Assembly: GCF_024397975.1 (NCBI RefSeq)
Contig: NZ_CP073745.1
Span: 2,506,501 to 2,570,500 of the forward strand
Source of the DNA: Bacterioplanoides sp. SCSIO 12839
GTDB lineage: Bacteria > Pseudomonadota > Gammaproteobacteria > Pseudomonadales > Oceanobacteraceae
DNA: 64,000 nt
Direction of reading: 5' to 3'
Shown: one piece after another, positions 28,461 through 37,232 of the stretch
How positions within the stretch are numbered: the first letter of the stretch is position 1
Layout: each line of letters starts with the position of its first letter
Translations under genes and position numbers: made by a program
The notes under the pieces: model-generated
What the model was told of the DNA's origin: nothing
Database searches by the model: none
Seen by the model: only the letters and a program-made list of their open reading frames with translations

Positions 28461-31097
28461 TCAGAAGAAGCTGTATTTAACACCGGCACTCATACGGTAA
28501 CCGTAGTATTCCGTTTGAGTTGGGCGGTTTTTATTACCCAGGTAATATTTCAGAGGTTCGTTAGTGATGTTATTGGCATCAAAGTAGAACATCAGGTCGT
28601 CACTGTGGGTATAAGATGCACTGAAATCAACACTGGTATTGCCGCCATAAATTTCGTCAAAGTCGCTGCTTGAACCGTGTTCAAGAATGTAATCACCCTT
28701 GTGGTTAACGGCTAAACGAACGGCGAATTTATTGTCATCATAAAATACCGAAGCATTGTACAACTCATCAGCCTGACGGGTGATCGGAGCTTTACGACCA
28801 TCAGGCAGTTCCATCACAGAACGCATACGGGTGTAGTTTGCCTGCACACCGAAGTTGTATAAATCATCCAGCAGGAAGTCCAGGCGTCGGCTCAGAGCAA
28901 ACTCAACACCACCCAACCAGGCAGTATCACCGTTTTCTTCACGTACTGTTTTGACGCTCTGACCACGGAATTCACCGGTGCCACGCTCACGGAAAATCGG
29001 ATCAGTGATGTGCTTATAGAAAGCGCCCGCAGAAACGATGCCAACGTTACCGAAGTATTGTTCAAACATCACATCCAGGTTATCGGAATAGGTTGGGTCC
29101 AGATCCGGATTACCACTCTGCAGAGTGCCATCGGCTTCACTGTAGCTGCCGCCCGGAGTCAACGCGCCGAAGTCAGGACGAGCAAAGCTGCGGGTCAGGG
29201 CAAAACGCAGATTCTGTTCTTCAGCCAATGCATGAGTCACATGCAAAGACGGCAATACAGAGGTGTATTTTTTGTTTTCTTTACGCGGTGTCGTGACACC
29301 ATCCACACTTAAATAACCGTCAACCTGAGTGTCGGTTTGTTCGATACGCAGACCACCCACCATTTTGGTTTCATCATTCAGGTGGTAGGTTGCCATGCCG
29401 TAAGCGGCCATGTGAGTTTCTTCAACATCGAAGTTACGACTCAGAGCACCACCGTTTTCAACCGTTGCCGATTCACCGTTATCCAGTTCGAACTTGTCGC
29501 GGTTATCGGTCCAGAAGTCTTCAACATCCGACATACTGGCGACCTGACTGAAATCCTGATCGTACTTAGCATTAATATCGTTCAGGAAGTCGCTGCGACC
29601 CGGCTGATTTCTGAGATTAAAATCAGACAGCAGTACATCCGCTTCACCCGCTTTTAAGGTGTAGAACTCATCCGAGAAACGCGCGATACGTTCTTTCTGA
29701 CGGTATTTCATCCCGGTTTTTAATTGCAGGTCATAACTCATGTCGTGCGTAAAATCGAGCTGTGCCACAATTTTATCTTTTTCACGCACATCTACTTTAT
29801 ACAGCTCGATGTCCGCCAGTTTCATTTGTGACGGATCCATTTGGAAACCATCCTGCAAATGAGTCGATGGTCTTGTTGGTGAACTGCTGCCACCATCAAT
29901 AAAGTTATTGGAGCGACCTTCGCCATCTTCGTCGTACTGAAGACCGTCGAACACCACATCTTTTTGTGTGAACTTCGCAACAAAGTAGCTGTTATCACTG
30001 CTGTTTGGCACATCGCCGTAGTAGAAGTGATTATCGTAGGTCGCTAATTTCCAATCCAGTTTGCTGTCAGTGCCAACAAAGTGCTCACCACCAATTTCAT
30101 TGGCCGTCAGTTCCGTGGTCAGAATATTGTGGATGTGCTGCAGTTCAACACGGCCACCGTCAATGCTGCCATCCGGGTTTTGTGTCTGCTTGTCGAAACG
30201 GTAGCGGTGTTTGTAGTGCGTTTCGTCATCGATCAGCGTGCCATACAAGGTACGGGCATAAATGGAGTCGCCGTTATCGAAGTTATATTCAACGGCACCG
30301 TTTAAACCACGGGTATCGCGCTCACCGGTGTAGTCTCGCAGTTCCAGGCGGTAAATACTGCCATCATCGTTACGGCGAGGCTCAAAGTTATCCGTTGCCC
30401 AGTGACGGAAGTTGGTCGTGGCATTGATGATATAACCAAACTTACCGTCTTCACTGCGATCACCCGCCATGATATTCAGGTTGTAACCAGCTTCGCCGGC
30501 TTTATCGCTGTAATTGGTGCCCACCGTCACGTCCAGCAACGTATCTTCCGGAGCCATACGGGTAATAAAGTTAACGTTACCGCCAATCGCGTCACCTTCC
30601 ATATCCGGTGTCAGCGCTTTACTGACTTCAATACTCTGGATCATTTCGGTTGGGAAAAAATCGAATGCCGTGGCACGAGAAGTGGTTTCTTCTTCTGCCG
30701 TTGGAATACGGTCACCATTCATTGAGGCTGAGCTCCACTGAGCCGGTAAACCACGAACGGCTACAAAGCGGCCTTCCCCCTGGTCGCGCTCAATCGATAC
30801 ACCCGGCAGACGCTGTACCGCTTCTGCTGCATTACGGTCTGGCAGTTTGCCAATACCATCTGCAGAAATAACGTTAAGAATACGATCAGAATTACGCTGA
30901 GTATCCAGTGCTTTGGCCTGACCTTCGAAAATCACACCAACGGCAACCACTTCTTCAATCGTTTCATCTGAGCTTAAAACGCTGCTCTGGTCATTGATGT
31001 TCTGTTCTGCATCGGTCTCAGCCAGTGCAGACAATGTGATCCCTGAAAATGCGCCGGCCACTGCGACCGATAACATGTGCTTTGCAAACTTATTCAT
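28461..31097 (-). CDS. TonB-dependent outer-membrane receptor
   Basis: An 878-residue receptor. It has a signal peptide (SVAVAGAFSGITLSALA), a TonB-box-like IEEVVAVGV near residue 47, and a plug domain (LPDRNAAEAVQRLPGVSIER, RFVAVRGLPAQWSSASMNGD, MEGDAIGGNVNFITR). The 22-strand barrel follows and ends in Phe (AGVKYSFF). The layout matches the TonB-Xanth-Caul subgroup, whose known ligands are carbohydrates and other organics rather than siderophores. A PhnF-type palindrome 70 bases before the start ties it to the phosphonate genes, so its ligand may be a phosphonate or a phosphonate-bearing glycan or lipid. No TonB-ExbBD genes are nearby. Confidence 0.93.
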   Translation of the reverse strand: MNKFAKHMLSVAVAGAFSGITLSALAETDAEQNINDQSSVLSSDETIEEVVAVGVIFEGQAKALDTQRNSDRILNVISADGIGKLPDRNAAEAVQRLPGVSIERDQGEGRFVAVRGLPAQWSSASMNGDRIPTAEEETTSRATAFDFFPTEMIQSIEVSKALTPDMEGDAIGGNVNFITRMAPEDTLLDVTVGTNYSDKAGEAGYNLNIMAGDRSEDGKFGYIINATTNFRHWATDNFEPRRNDDGSIYRLELRDYTGERDTRGLNGAVEYNFDNGDSIYARTLYGTLIDDETHYKHRYRFDKQTQNPDGSIDGGRVELQHIHNILTTELTANEIGGEHFVGTDSKLDWKLATYDNHFYYGDVPNSSDNSYFVAKFTQKDVVFDGLQYDEDGEGRSNNFIDGGSSSPTRPSTHLQDGFQMDPSQMKLADIELYKVDVREKDKIVAQLDFTHDMSYDLQLKTGMKYRQKERIARFSDEFYTLKAGEADVLLSDFNLRNQPGRSDFLNDINAKYDQDFSQVASMSDVEDFWTDNRDKFELDNGESATVENGGALSRNFDVEETHMAAYGMATYHLNDETKMVGGLRIEQTDTQVDGYLSVDGVTTPRKENKKYTSVLPSLHVTHALAEEQNLRFALTRSFARPDFGALTPGGSYSEADGTLQSGNPDLDPTYSDNLDVMFEQYFGNVGIVSAGAFYKHITDPIFRERGTGEFRGQSVKTVREENGDTAWLGGVEFALSRRLDFLLDDLYNFGVQANYTRMRSVMELPDGRKAPITRQADELYNASVFYDDNKFAVRLAVNHKGDYILEHGSSSDFDEIYGGNTSVDFSASYTHSDDLMFYFDANNITNEPLKYYLGNKNRPTQTEYYGYRMSAGVKYSFF

Positions 31098-31167
31098 AAT
31101 TCCCCCGAGATTTTGAAAAAGTCATATCGAAAAATCGACTTACTCATACACTCAATCAATAAAATAC

Positions 31168-31179
31168 TGGTATAGACCA
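31168..31179. promoter_or_regulatory. PhnF-type operator before the TonB receptor gene
   Basis: TGGTATAGACCA, identical to the PhnF box as I remember it, 70 bases before the receptor start. The rest of the 376-base gap up to the BASS carrier gene holds an AAGGTC-type motif (31369-31384) and otherwise nothing I can identify. Confidence 0.72.
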
Positions 31180-31368
31180 GAAACAGAAAGGAGATTAAAA
31201 GTTAATTGTGACGGCGATGTGACGAAGGCGTACAGGAAAGCAAATAGTTCAATCCACTAAGGAACCTACAAGCTATTTACCAGCACTTTTAATGAATAAG
31301 AACTGACAAAAAGCCCATGAAAAGCAAAATTAGATAGAATTAGGCAACAGTATTGTTAGACTAAGAGA

Positions 31369-31384
31369 TACGACCTTTGTAGTA
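31369..31384 (-). promoter_or_regulatory. AAGGTC-type motif before the BASS carrier gene
   Basis: Read on the minus strand this is TACTACAAAGGTCGTA, closely similar to TTACTACCAAGGTCTATC at 32539-32556 before the DUF4212/SSS genes. It probably binds a shared activator. I recall an activator motif of this sort for the CrbS/CrbR acetate system, but the match is from memory. Confidence 0.4.
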
Positions 31385-31473
31385 GTATAAGCCTTGATGT
31401 TGCCAGAATGCCGCCAAAACTCCGTGCTGCAACTCGAATGGCATATAAACCTAACCAAGAGATAATAAAAACA

Positions 31474-32337
31474 ATGGAATCACTCATTTTTACTGCCCTG
31501 CTCATGGTGCAGTTTACAATCATGTTTTCGTTGGGCATCGGCCTTGAAGTGGCAGATTTCAAACGGGTTGCAGAACGACGTTTTGTATTTTTTGTAGCGG
31601 TAGCATGCCAGGTAATCCTGCTGCCACTGGTGGCCTTTGGCAGTGCACATTTATTCGGCTTAGCACCGGTATTAGCCGCGGGAGTAATGTTGCTGAGTTT
31701 CTGCCCGGGTGGTGTTACCAGTAATATTATTTCTAAATTATCACGCGCGGATGTCGCTTTATCGGTATCCTTAACAGCGGTGGTCAGCATTTTATCTTTT
31801 ATTACCATTCCTCCCCTGACGGCCATTTCCATCGAATATTTCATGGGCGCTGAAGCACCTGATTTTTCTTTCCTGCGATTGGCAGTGATCACCTTTTTAA
31901 TCACAACAACACCGGTGATGCTGGGCGTATTTATCCGCCATCACAAACCAGCCCTGGTTAAAAAGATTGAAACGCCATTAGAGCGCACCGCCATTGCGTT
32001 GTGGGTCATTATCGTTTTCCTGGCAATCGCCAAATCCTGGAATATTCTGGTCGAGAATTTTGTTGAAATGGGCACTTCCATGATGCTACTGCCGTTTGTG
32101 ATGCTGATGATTGGTTTGGTGATTGGTGTATTGCTGAAGCTGACCCGCAAAGAAAGCAAAACCATTTCCATCGAAACCGGTATCCAGAACTCTCCGATGG
32201 CGATTACACTGGCCGCAGCCATCAGTGGCTCAGAGCTGGGCATTACTGAGTTAGCGCTGCCTGCGGCACTGTATTCCATTACGATGTACCTGGTGGTAAT
32301 CCCATTTATCTTTGTCTACCGCAAGTGGCAGGACTAG
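31474..32337 (+). CDS. BASS-family (bile acid:sodium symporter-like) transporter
   Basis: A 287-residue inner-membrane carrier with about nine to ten helices. The family signature LLSFCPGGVTSNIISKLSRA (conserved Pro-Gly-Gly crossover near residues 69-88) and the second crossover ETGIQNSPMAITLAAAISGS identify the BASS fold; members import organic anions such as keto acids or pantoate with sodium. The frame opens earlier, at 31408, but the hydrophobic first helix starts at MESLIFTALLMVQFT, so I prefer the ATG at 31474; 31441 is possible. It is monocistronic, with a hairpin after it. Confidence 0.85.
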   Translation: MESLIFTALLMVQFTIMFSLGIGLEVADFKRVAERRFVFFVAVACQVILLPLVAFGSAHLFGLAPVLAAGVMLLSFCPGGVTSNIISKLSRADVALSVSLTAVVSILSFITIPPLTAISIEYFMGAEAPDFSFLRLAVITFLITTTPVMLGVFIRHHKPALVKKIETPLERTAIALWVIIVFLAIAKSWNILVENFVEMGTSMMLLPFVMLMIGLVIGVLLKLTRKESKTISIETGIQNSPMAITLAAAISGSELGITELALPAALYSITMYLVVIPFIFVYRKWQD

Positions 32338-32351
32338 ATTCCCGTCATTTA

Positions 32352-32390
32352 ATTCAGGCCAGCCTAATACAGCTGGTCTGAATACTCCTT
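32352..32390 (+). terminator. Likely terminator of the BASS carrier gene
   Basis: ATTCAGGCCAGC (32352-32363) and GCTGGTCTGAAT (32372-32383) pair over 12 positions with one G-U, followed by a T-rich run (CTCCTTTTGTTTTCC). It lies 15 bases after the stop. Confidence 0.65.
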
Positions 32391-32437
32391 TTGTTTTCCT
32401 ATCTTAAAAAATTCTCTTTGGTATCGACCAGCCTGGC

Positions 32438-32556
32438 TAATACCAAGGTCTTCCTGTGTCATAAAGTAACACCCAAGAAAACACCTAAGCCCTTGTTTTA
32501 TATTAATTTTTTAAAATACAGGTAACACTGAAAAATCGTTACTACCAAGGTCTATC
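32438..32556 (+). promoter_or_regulatory. Paired AAGGTC-type motifs before the sodium:solute symporter genes
   Basis: TAATACCAAGGTCTTC (32438-32453) and TTACTACCAAGGTCTATC (32539-32556) share the ten-base word TACCAAGGTC at 102-base spacing. They lie 181 and 79 bases before the DUF4212 gene (measured from those shared words to its ATG, about 175 and 75). A third, inverted copy stands before the BASS gene. The spacing suggests two sites for one activator. Just upstream (32420-32444) is a separate imperfect palindrome. Confidence 0.45.
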
Positions 32557-32618
32557 TTCTTAAGCTGTGCCATCTCCCCTAGGTTGGAAGTGCATCTAAT
32601 AAAAACTAGGAGGGGGTT

Positions 32619-32882
32619 ATGGCTTTTAAGTCAGACGACGATAAACAAGCCTATTGGCGCAGAAATATCAGCTTAATGATGAAACTACTTGTCTTATGGG
32701 CAGTGGTGTCTTACGGCTTCGGTATTCTGCTTCGTGACGTACTCGACGCAATTCCGGTCGGTGGCGTTGGTTTAGGTTTCTGGTTCGCACAGCAGGGTTC
32801 CATTTATGTGTTCCTGTTCATTGTGTTCTTTTACGCCAAAAAAATGCGTGAGCTCGATCGCGAGTTTGGCGTAGACGACTAA
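32619..32882 (+). CDS. DUF4212 small subunit of a sodium:solute symporter
   Basis: An 87-residue protein with two hydrophobic helices (LLVLWAVVSYGFGILL and GSIYVFLFIVFFYAKKM) and the family tail RELDREFGVDD. The FWFAQQGSIYVF stretch is typical of DUF4212, the small partner of VC_2705-type symporters. It has an exceptional ribosome site (AGGAGG, 6 bases before the ATG). The large subunit starts 15 bases later. The two are thought to act together in import of acetate or another short carboxylate. Confidence 0.9.
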   Translation: MAFKSDDDKQAYWRRNISLMMKLLVLWAVVSYGFGILLRDVLDAIPVGGVGLGFWFAQQGSIYVFLFIVFFYAKKMRELDREFGVDD

Positions 32883-32897
32883 TACGAGGAGCTACTT

Positions 32898-34673
32898 ATG
32901 GATCTGACAACGTTAACCTATTTAGTAGTGGGTGCGACTTTCGCACTCTATATGGGCATCGCGATTTGGGCGCGTGCCGGAACGACAGGTGAATTCTACG
33001 CTGCTGGCGGCGGTGTTCACCCAATCGCTAACGGTATGGCGACTGGTGCGGACTGGATGTCTGCCGCTTCTTTCATCGGCATGGCCGGTCTGATTGCATT
33101 TAAAGGCTACGACGCTTCTATCTTCCTGATGGGCTGGACCGGTGGTTATGTACTGCTGGCTCTGTGTCTGGCGCCTTACCTGCGTAAGTTCGGCAAGTTC
33201 ACAGTGCCTGACTTTATTGGTGATCGTTATTACTCCAAAACGGCTCGTATCGTTGCGGTAGTCTGTCTGATCGTTGCCTCTCTGACGTACGTTATTGGTC
33301 AGATGAAAGGTATCGGTGTGGCATTCTCCCGCTTCCTCGACGTTGATTACGCTACCGGCCTGTATTCAGGTATGGGGATCGTATTCTTCTACGCGGTTCT
33401 GGGTGGTATGAAAGGTGTTACTTATACTCAGATCGCTCAATACTGTGTTCTGATTTTTGCTTACACCGTTCCTGCAGTATTTATCTCACTGAACCTGACG
33501 GGCAACCCACTGCCACAACTGGGCTTACTGAGTGATACCGCTGACGGCACACCACTGCTGCTGAAACTGGACCAAACTCTGGTTGACTTAGGCTTTGCTG
33601 AATACACCGCGCAAAAAGGCGGCACTTTCAACATGCTGATGTACACACTGTCTCTGATGATGGGTATGGCAGGTCTGCCACACGTGATTATTCGTTTCTT
33701 CACCGTACCAAAAGTATCGGATGCACGTACCTCTGCAGGTTGGGCACTGCTGTTCATCGCGATCCTGTACACCACTGCACCTGCGGTTGGTTCCATGGCT
33801 CGTCTGAACCTGACCAACACCATTCAGACAGGTCCTGTGGGTTCTGAAGAAGGTAACCTGGTGTACGCTGAACGTCCTGATTGGTTCAAAAACTGGGAGA
33901 CTACTGGTCTGCTGAAATTTGAAGACAAGAATGGCGACGGTCGTATCCAGTACTACGATGATAAGAACCCTGAGTTTGCTGCCAAAGCTGAAGAGTTTGG
34001 CTGGAAAGGCAACGAAATGGTGAAAGTAGACCGCGACATCATGGTTCTGGCGAACCCTGAAATTGCGAATCTGCCAAACTGGGTTATTGCCCTGGTTGCC
34101 GCCGGTGGTCTCGCAGCCGCACTGTCGACAGCCGCAGGCTTACTGTTAGCAATCTCTTCTGCGATCTCACATGACCTGCTGAAGAGCACCTTTATGCCGC
34201 AGATCAACGAGAAGCAGGAACTGATGGCTGCACGTATCGCCATGGCGGGTGCAATCCTGGTTGCAGGCTGGCTCGGACTCAATCCACCGGGCTTCGCGGC
34301 TCAAGTAGTGGCATTGGCATTCGGCTTAGCGGCTTCCTCGATCTTCCCAGTACTGATGATGGGTATCTTCAGCACTAAGGTGAACAACACCGGTGCAGTA
34401 AGCGGTATGCTGGTTGGTCTGACGGCGACTCTGGTATACATCTTTACCTACAAAGGCTGGTTCTTCGTAGCAGGCACGAACATGCTGCCAAATACTCCGG
34501 ACAACTGGTTCCTGGGTATTGCTCCGGAAGCCTTTGGTGCGGTTGGCGCTCTGCTGAACTTCGCCACGGCCTTCATTGTTTCGAACATGACGGCTCCAGT
34601 GCCAGAAGATGTTCGCCACATGATCGAAGACATTCGTGTACCAAAAGGTGCTGGTGCAGCTCAGGATCACTAA
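32898..34673 (+). CDS. Sodium:solute symporter, VC_2705-type (acetate-like)
   Basis: A 591-residue SSS-family carrier with about 13 helices. ATGADWMSAASFIGMAGLI near residue 50 and VIGQMKGIGVAFSRFLDV are family landmarks, and PHVIIRFFTVPKVSDARTS resembles the ActP region. A soluble insert of about 75 residues between helices (residues about 310-385, including FEDKNGDGRIQYYDDKNPEF, an EF-hand-like Asp-rich loop) is characteristic of this subfamily. It probably imports acetate or another small organic acid with sodium. A perfect terminator follows. Confidence 0.9.
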   Translation: MDLTTLTYLVVGATFALYMGIAIWARAGTTGEFYAAGGGVHPIANGMATGADWMSAASFIGMAGLIAFKGYDASIFLMGWTGGYVLLALCLAPYLRKFGKFTVPDFIGDRYYSKTARIVAVVCLIVASLTYVIGQMKGIGVAFSRFLDVDYATGLYSGMGIVFFYAVLGGMKGVTYTQIAQYCVLIFAYTVPAVFISLNLTGNPLPQLGLLSDTADGTPLLLKLDQTLVDLGFAEYTAQKGGTFNMLMYTLSLMMGMAGLPHVIIRFFTVPKVSDARTSAGWALLFIAILYTTAPAVGSMARLNLTNTIQTGPVGSEEGNLVYAERPDWFKNWETTGLLKFEDKNGDGRIQYYDDKNPEFAAKAEEFGWKGNEMVKVDRDIMVLANPEIANLPNWVIALVAAGGLAAALSTAAGLLLAISSAISHDLLKSTFMPQINEKQELMAARIAMAGAILVAGWLGLNPPGFAAQVVALAFGLAASSIFPVLMMGIFSTKVNNTGAVSGMLVGLTATLVYIFTYKGWFFVAGTNMLPNTPDNWFLGIAPEAFGAVGALLNFATAFIVSNMTAPVPEDVRHMIEDIRVPKGAGAAQDH

Positions 34674-34706
34674 GGTAACCCCTTAATATCCAAACTGCGA
34701 AAGCAC

Positions 34707-34742
34707 AAAAAAGGCCCGCTTCAATTGAAGCGGGCCTTTTTT
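34707..34742. terminator. Terminator between the symporter and pldA
   Basis: A continuous 36-base palindrome with the arms AAAAAAGGCCCGCTTCAA and its exact complement, flanked by A and T tracts, so it can serve both converging genes. Confidence 0.95.
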
Positions 34743-34761
34743 ATTGTCAGCAATAATCAGT

Positions 34762-35766
34762 TTATAACCAGTCGGATAACTGAATACCTAAACCAAAGCG
34801 TTCCTGATAACGGTTGTAATCAATCAGGCTTTCACCGTAGCCGTTAAAATAATGCACATAACCGCGTAAACGTTTTGACACCGGGAAGCTCCACTCCAGC
34901 TGTAATGCACCACGATTTTCATCAAAGTTAAAATTATTACGTGCCGTTGTGGTCAGATGGTGATTCCCCATAACGTGGGTATAAGCAATTTCGCCCGGCC
35001 CCATGTAATCATCAATATCCGGGTTATCGTTGTCACGCGGGTCAAATGGATCAGCGTCATCGGTTTCCGGAATACGCCACCAAACACGATAATGCCATAA
35101 ACCATGTTCAGTAATATTGGTGGCATAACCAATCACCCGGTTCCAGCTACGCGACAAGGTTGCCGTCTGGCCATTCGACTGATGATTCAGTGAGATTCCA
35201 ACCAGATCCAGCCAGGACAAATGTTTTGGCTGCCAATTCAACATCAGCTCGGGCTCGTGGTTGGTTTCCCGGAAAGGAGCTGAAATATCTTTGTTGTAAG
35301 CCTGCCAGAATGAGCGGTTGGTGTAACCAAATTCCAGCGAGCTGTATTTGCCTAACAAACCTTCAGCCAGAATATATTTCACACTGATCTGAAACACGGC
35401 TTCAACATGGTCGAACTCTGTATTGCTGCCATCAAATTCACCATCACTGAGACCTTCCAGCAACCGGTCCCATTCTTCATCACTGGGCTTGGTCTGATAC
35501 GTCAGTGGCATCACATAGTTCGGACGGTGAGGCAATAAAACAAAGCGGTTATTGGCTGCTGCCCGCTCAGTCTGAAATTTTTCCACCAGGCTCGGTAAAT
35601 TTTCACGGATATCCGCCGGTATTTCTTCCGGATCAACCAATTCAATTTCACGAGTGGTTTTTTTCAGTTCAGAATCTTCAAAGCGGGGGTCAACGTCCAG
35701 CTCTTCCGATAAGGAGATATGTGCCAGCAATAAGCTGCTGCACAATAATAAAAAGCGCATGATCAT
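34762..35766 (-). CDS. pldA: Outer-membrane phospholipase A1 (OMPLA)
   Basis: A 334-residue outer-membrane enzyme that hydrolyses phospholipids misplaced in the outer leaflet. The active site is SLNHQSNGQTATLSRSWNR, with the catalytic His and Ser of the NHxSNG motif near residues 196-198, plus the conserved SRSWNR that contributes the Asn. The later insert DNDNPDIDDYMGPGE also matches PldA and includes calcium-binding candidates. A signal peptide (LLLCSSLLLAHISLS) starts it. Compared with the 289-residue Escherichia coli enzyme, it has about 60 extra N-terminal residues, rich in acidic and Lys/Arg residues. Single gene. Confidence 0.93.
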   Translation of the reverse strand: MIMRFLLLCSSLLLAHISLSEELDVDPRFEDSELKKTTREIELVDPEEIPADIRENLPSLVEKFQTERAAANNRFVLLPHRPNYVMPLTYQTKPSDEEWDRLLEGLSDGEFDGSNTEFDHVEAVFQISVKYILAEGLLGKYSSLEFGYTNRSFWQAYNKDISAPFRETNHEPELMLNWQPKHLSWLDLVGISLNHQSNGQTATLSRSWNRVIGYATNITEHGLWHYRVWWRIPETDDADPFDPRDNDNPDIDDYMGPGEIAYTHVMGNHHLTTTARNNFNFDENRGALQLEWSFPVSKRLRGYVHYFNGYGESLIDYNRYQERFGLGIQLSDWL

Positions 35767-35843
35767 TCCCTTTATTGTGTTAGACGGCGGAATAATAGAG
35801 AGGCCAGCAACAATCTGCCAGCCGGAATGATCTTTTTTTAAAA

Positions 35844-36293
35844 TTATACGGCGAGAATATCGGCTTCAATATAGGGTGTACGAGCGTTCTGATATTCATT
35901 TTTGCAATGCGGGCAAATACGAATGTCATTGCTGAGAACCCGGTTGTGTAAATGGATCAGTCGCTGATCCTGCTCCCAGCAATAAGAACAATAGGGTTGG
36001 CCATATGGGCGGTTATCCAGCGTGCGATAATAACCATCACCACGACGTTTAACATTGCCTTTATACGCTAACGCTTCCGCAAGCCGGGTCAGCTCTTTGT
36101 CTTTTTCATCAATGCTTTCCTGCAGCAACGTTAATTCCATTTTGGCGACGGAGACATAACCGGATAAATCCGTCAGATGCTTTTTCATCTCTAAGCGTTC
36201 GAGCATAAAATTGGCATCACGGATTTCTTTGGTAATTTCTCCGGCACCGTTCAGGCTGCGTAATACGGCGCTGACTTTCCCATACCCCGGCAT
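35844..36293 (-). CDS. Coiled-coil / zinc-ribbon protein of unknown function
   Basis: A 149-residue soluble protein. The first 95 residues are helical and probably coiled (IRDANFMLERLEMKKHLTDL, MELTLLQESIDEKDKELTRL). The C-terminal part carries two Cys pairs, PYCSYCWEQ and RICPHCKNE, which together look like a zinc ribbon, preceded by a GDGYYRTLDNRPYGQ loop. I start at 36293 because CGGAG precedes that ATG; the frame is open 11 codons further. It resembles small zinc-ribbon proteins seen on mobile elements, but I cannot name a family. Its neighbours (pldA, fpr) give no hint. Confidence 0.65.
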   Translation of the reverse strand: MPGYGKVSAVLRSLNGAGEITKEIRDANFMLERLEMKKHLTDLSGYVSVAKMELTLLQESIDEKDKELTRLAEALAYKGNVKRRGDGYYRTLDNRPYGQPYCSYCWEQDQRLIHLHNRVLSNDIRICPHCKNEYQNARTPYIEADILAV

Positions 36294-36404
36294 AACATAC
36301 TCCGACAAAAAAATGGCTATTTTCAATTATTGCTCTGTTAGAGCAGGTTTGATGCCAGTTTTTTGAACCTAATAAGCCTGGGGGTGATGCAAGGACAACC
36401 GTGT

Positions 36405-37178
36405 TTATTTCTCGACAAAAGCACGTTCGATGACGTAATGGCCTGCCTTACCTGCTCTGGCTTCTTTAAAGCCAAGCTCATCCAGCATGGTCGTCAGCTC
36501 ATCCAACATCGCCGGGCTGCCACATAACATAAAACGGTCATGCTCTGGATCGAGATCTGCCAGACCGATATCTGCCGTCAGTTTACCGGTGCGAATCAAA
36601 TCCGTCAGGCGGCCGGTATTACGGTACTGCTCACGGGTAACGGTGGGGTAATAAATCAGCTTTTCACGTACTACGTCGCCAAAATATTCATTATTCGGTA
36701 ATTCGTTTTCGATGCGATCCTGATACGCCAGTTCAGACACATAACGTACACCATGAGTCAGCACTACGTTGTCGTACTGCTCATAAACATCCAGGTCTTT
36801 AATGATGCTCATGAAGGGAGCCAGACCGGTACCGGTTGATAACAAATACAGGTTTTTACCCGGTAATAAACTGTCGGTAATTAAGGTACCCACCGGTTTG
36901 GTTCCCACCAGGATTTCATCACCTACGGCCAGTTTTTGCAGTTGTGAGGTCAGCGGGCCGTCCTGCACTTTAATCGAAAAAAACTCCATCTCTTCTTCAT
37001 AGTTGGCACTGGCAATACTGTACGCCCGCAACAACGGCTTATCTTCAACTTCAAGACCAATCATGGTGAAGTGGCCGTTCTTAAAACGCAGCCCCTGATT
37101 GCGGGTCGTGGTAAAGCTGAACAAGGTGTCATTCCAGTGGTGCACACTGGTAACGGTTTCGCGAATCAGGTTGCTCAT
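36405..37178 (-). CDS. fpr: Ferredoxin/flavodoxin-NADP+ reductase Fpr
   Basis: A 257-residue flavoenzyme that moves electrons between NADPH and ferredoxin or flavodoxin. The FAD motif is LRAYSIAS with KNGHFTMIGLEVEDKPLL before it; the NADP-binding part has LLSTGTGLAPFMSIIKD and FMLCGSPAMLDELTTML; the C-terminus is YVIERAFVEK. The length matches the bacterial subclass I enzyme of Pseudomonas. It is divergent from a LysR-type regulator of the FinR kind, with a 10-base inverted repeat in the shared promoter region, so oxidative-stress induction is likely. Confidence 0.95.
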   Translation of the reverse strand: MSNLIRETVTSVHHWNDTLFSFTTTRNQGLRFKNGHFTMIGLEVEDKPLLRAYSIASANYEEEMEFFSIKVQDGPLTSQLQKLAVGDEILVGTKPVGTLITDSLLPGKNLYLLSTGTGLAPFMSIIKDLDVYEQYDNVVLTHGVRYVSELAYQDRIENELPNNEYFGDVVREKLIYYPTVTREQYRNTGRLTDLIRTGKLTADIGLADLDPEHDRFMLCGSPAMLDELTTMLDELGFKEARAGKAGHYVIERAFVEK

Positions 37179-37232
37179 GGCAAGCTCCGGTCAGTAATCA
37201 TTGAATAGATCCAGAGTATCCGGGGTCGCAAT

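Noticed and set aside
35504-35766. The extra N-terminal region of pldA as a fused domain
   Set aside because: It is only about 60 residues, charged and low in complexity, without a recognisable fold; it looks like a linker after the signal peptide.
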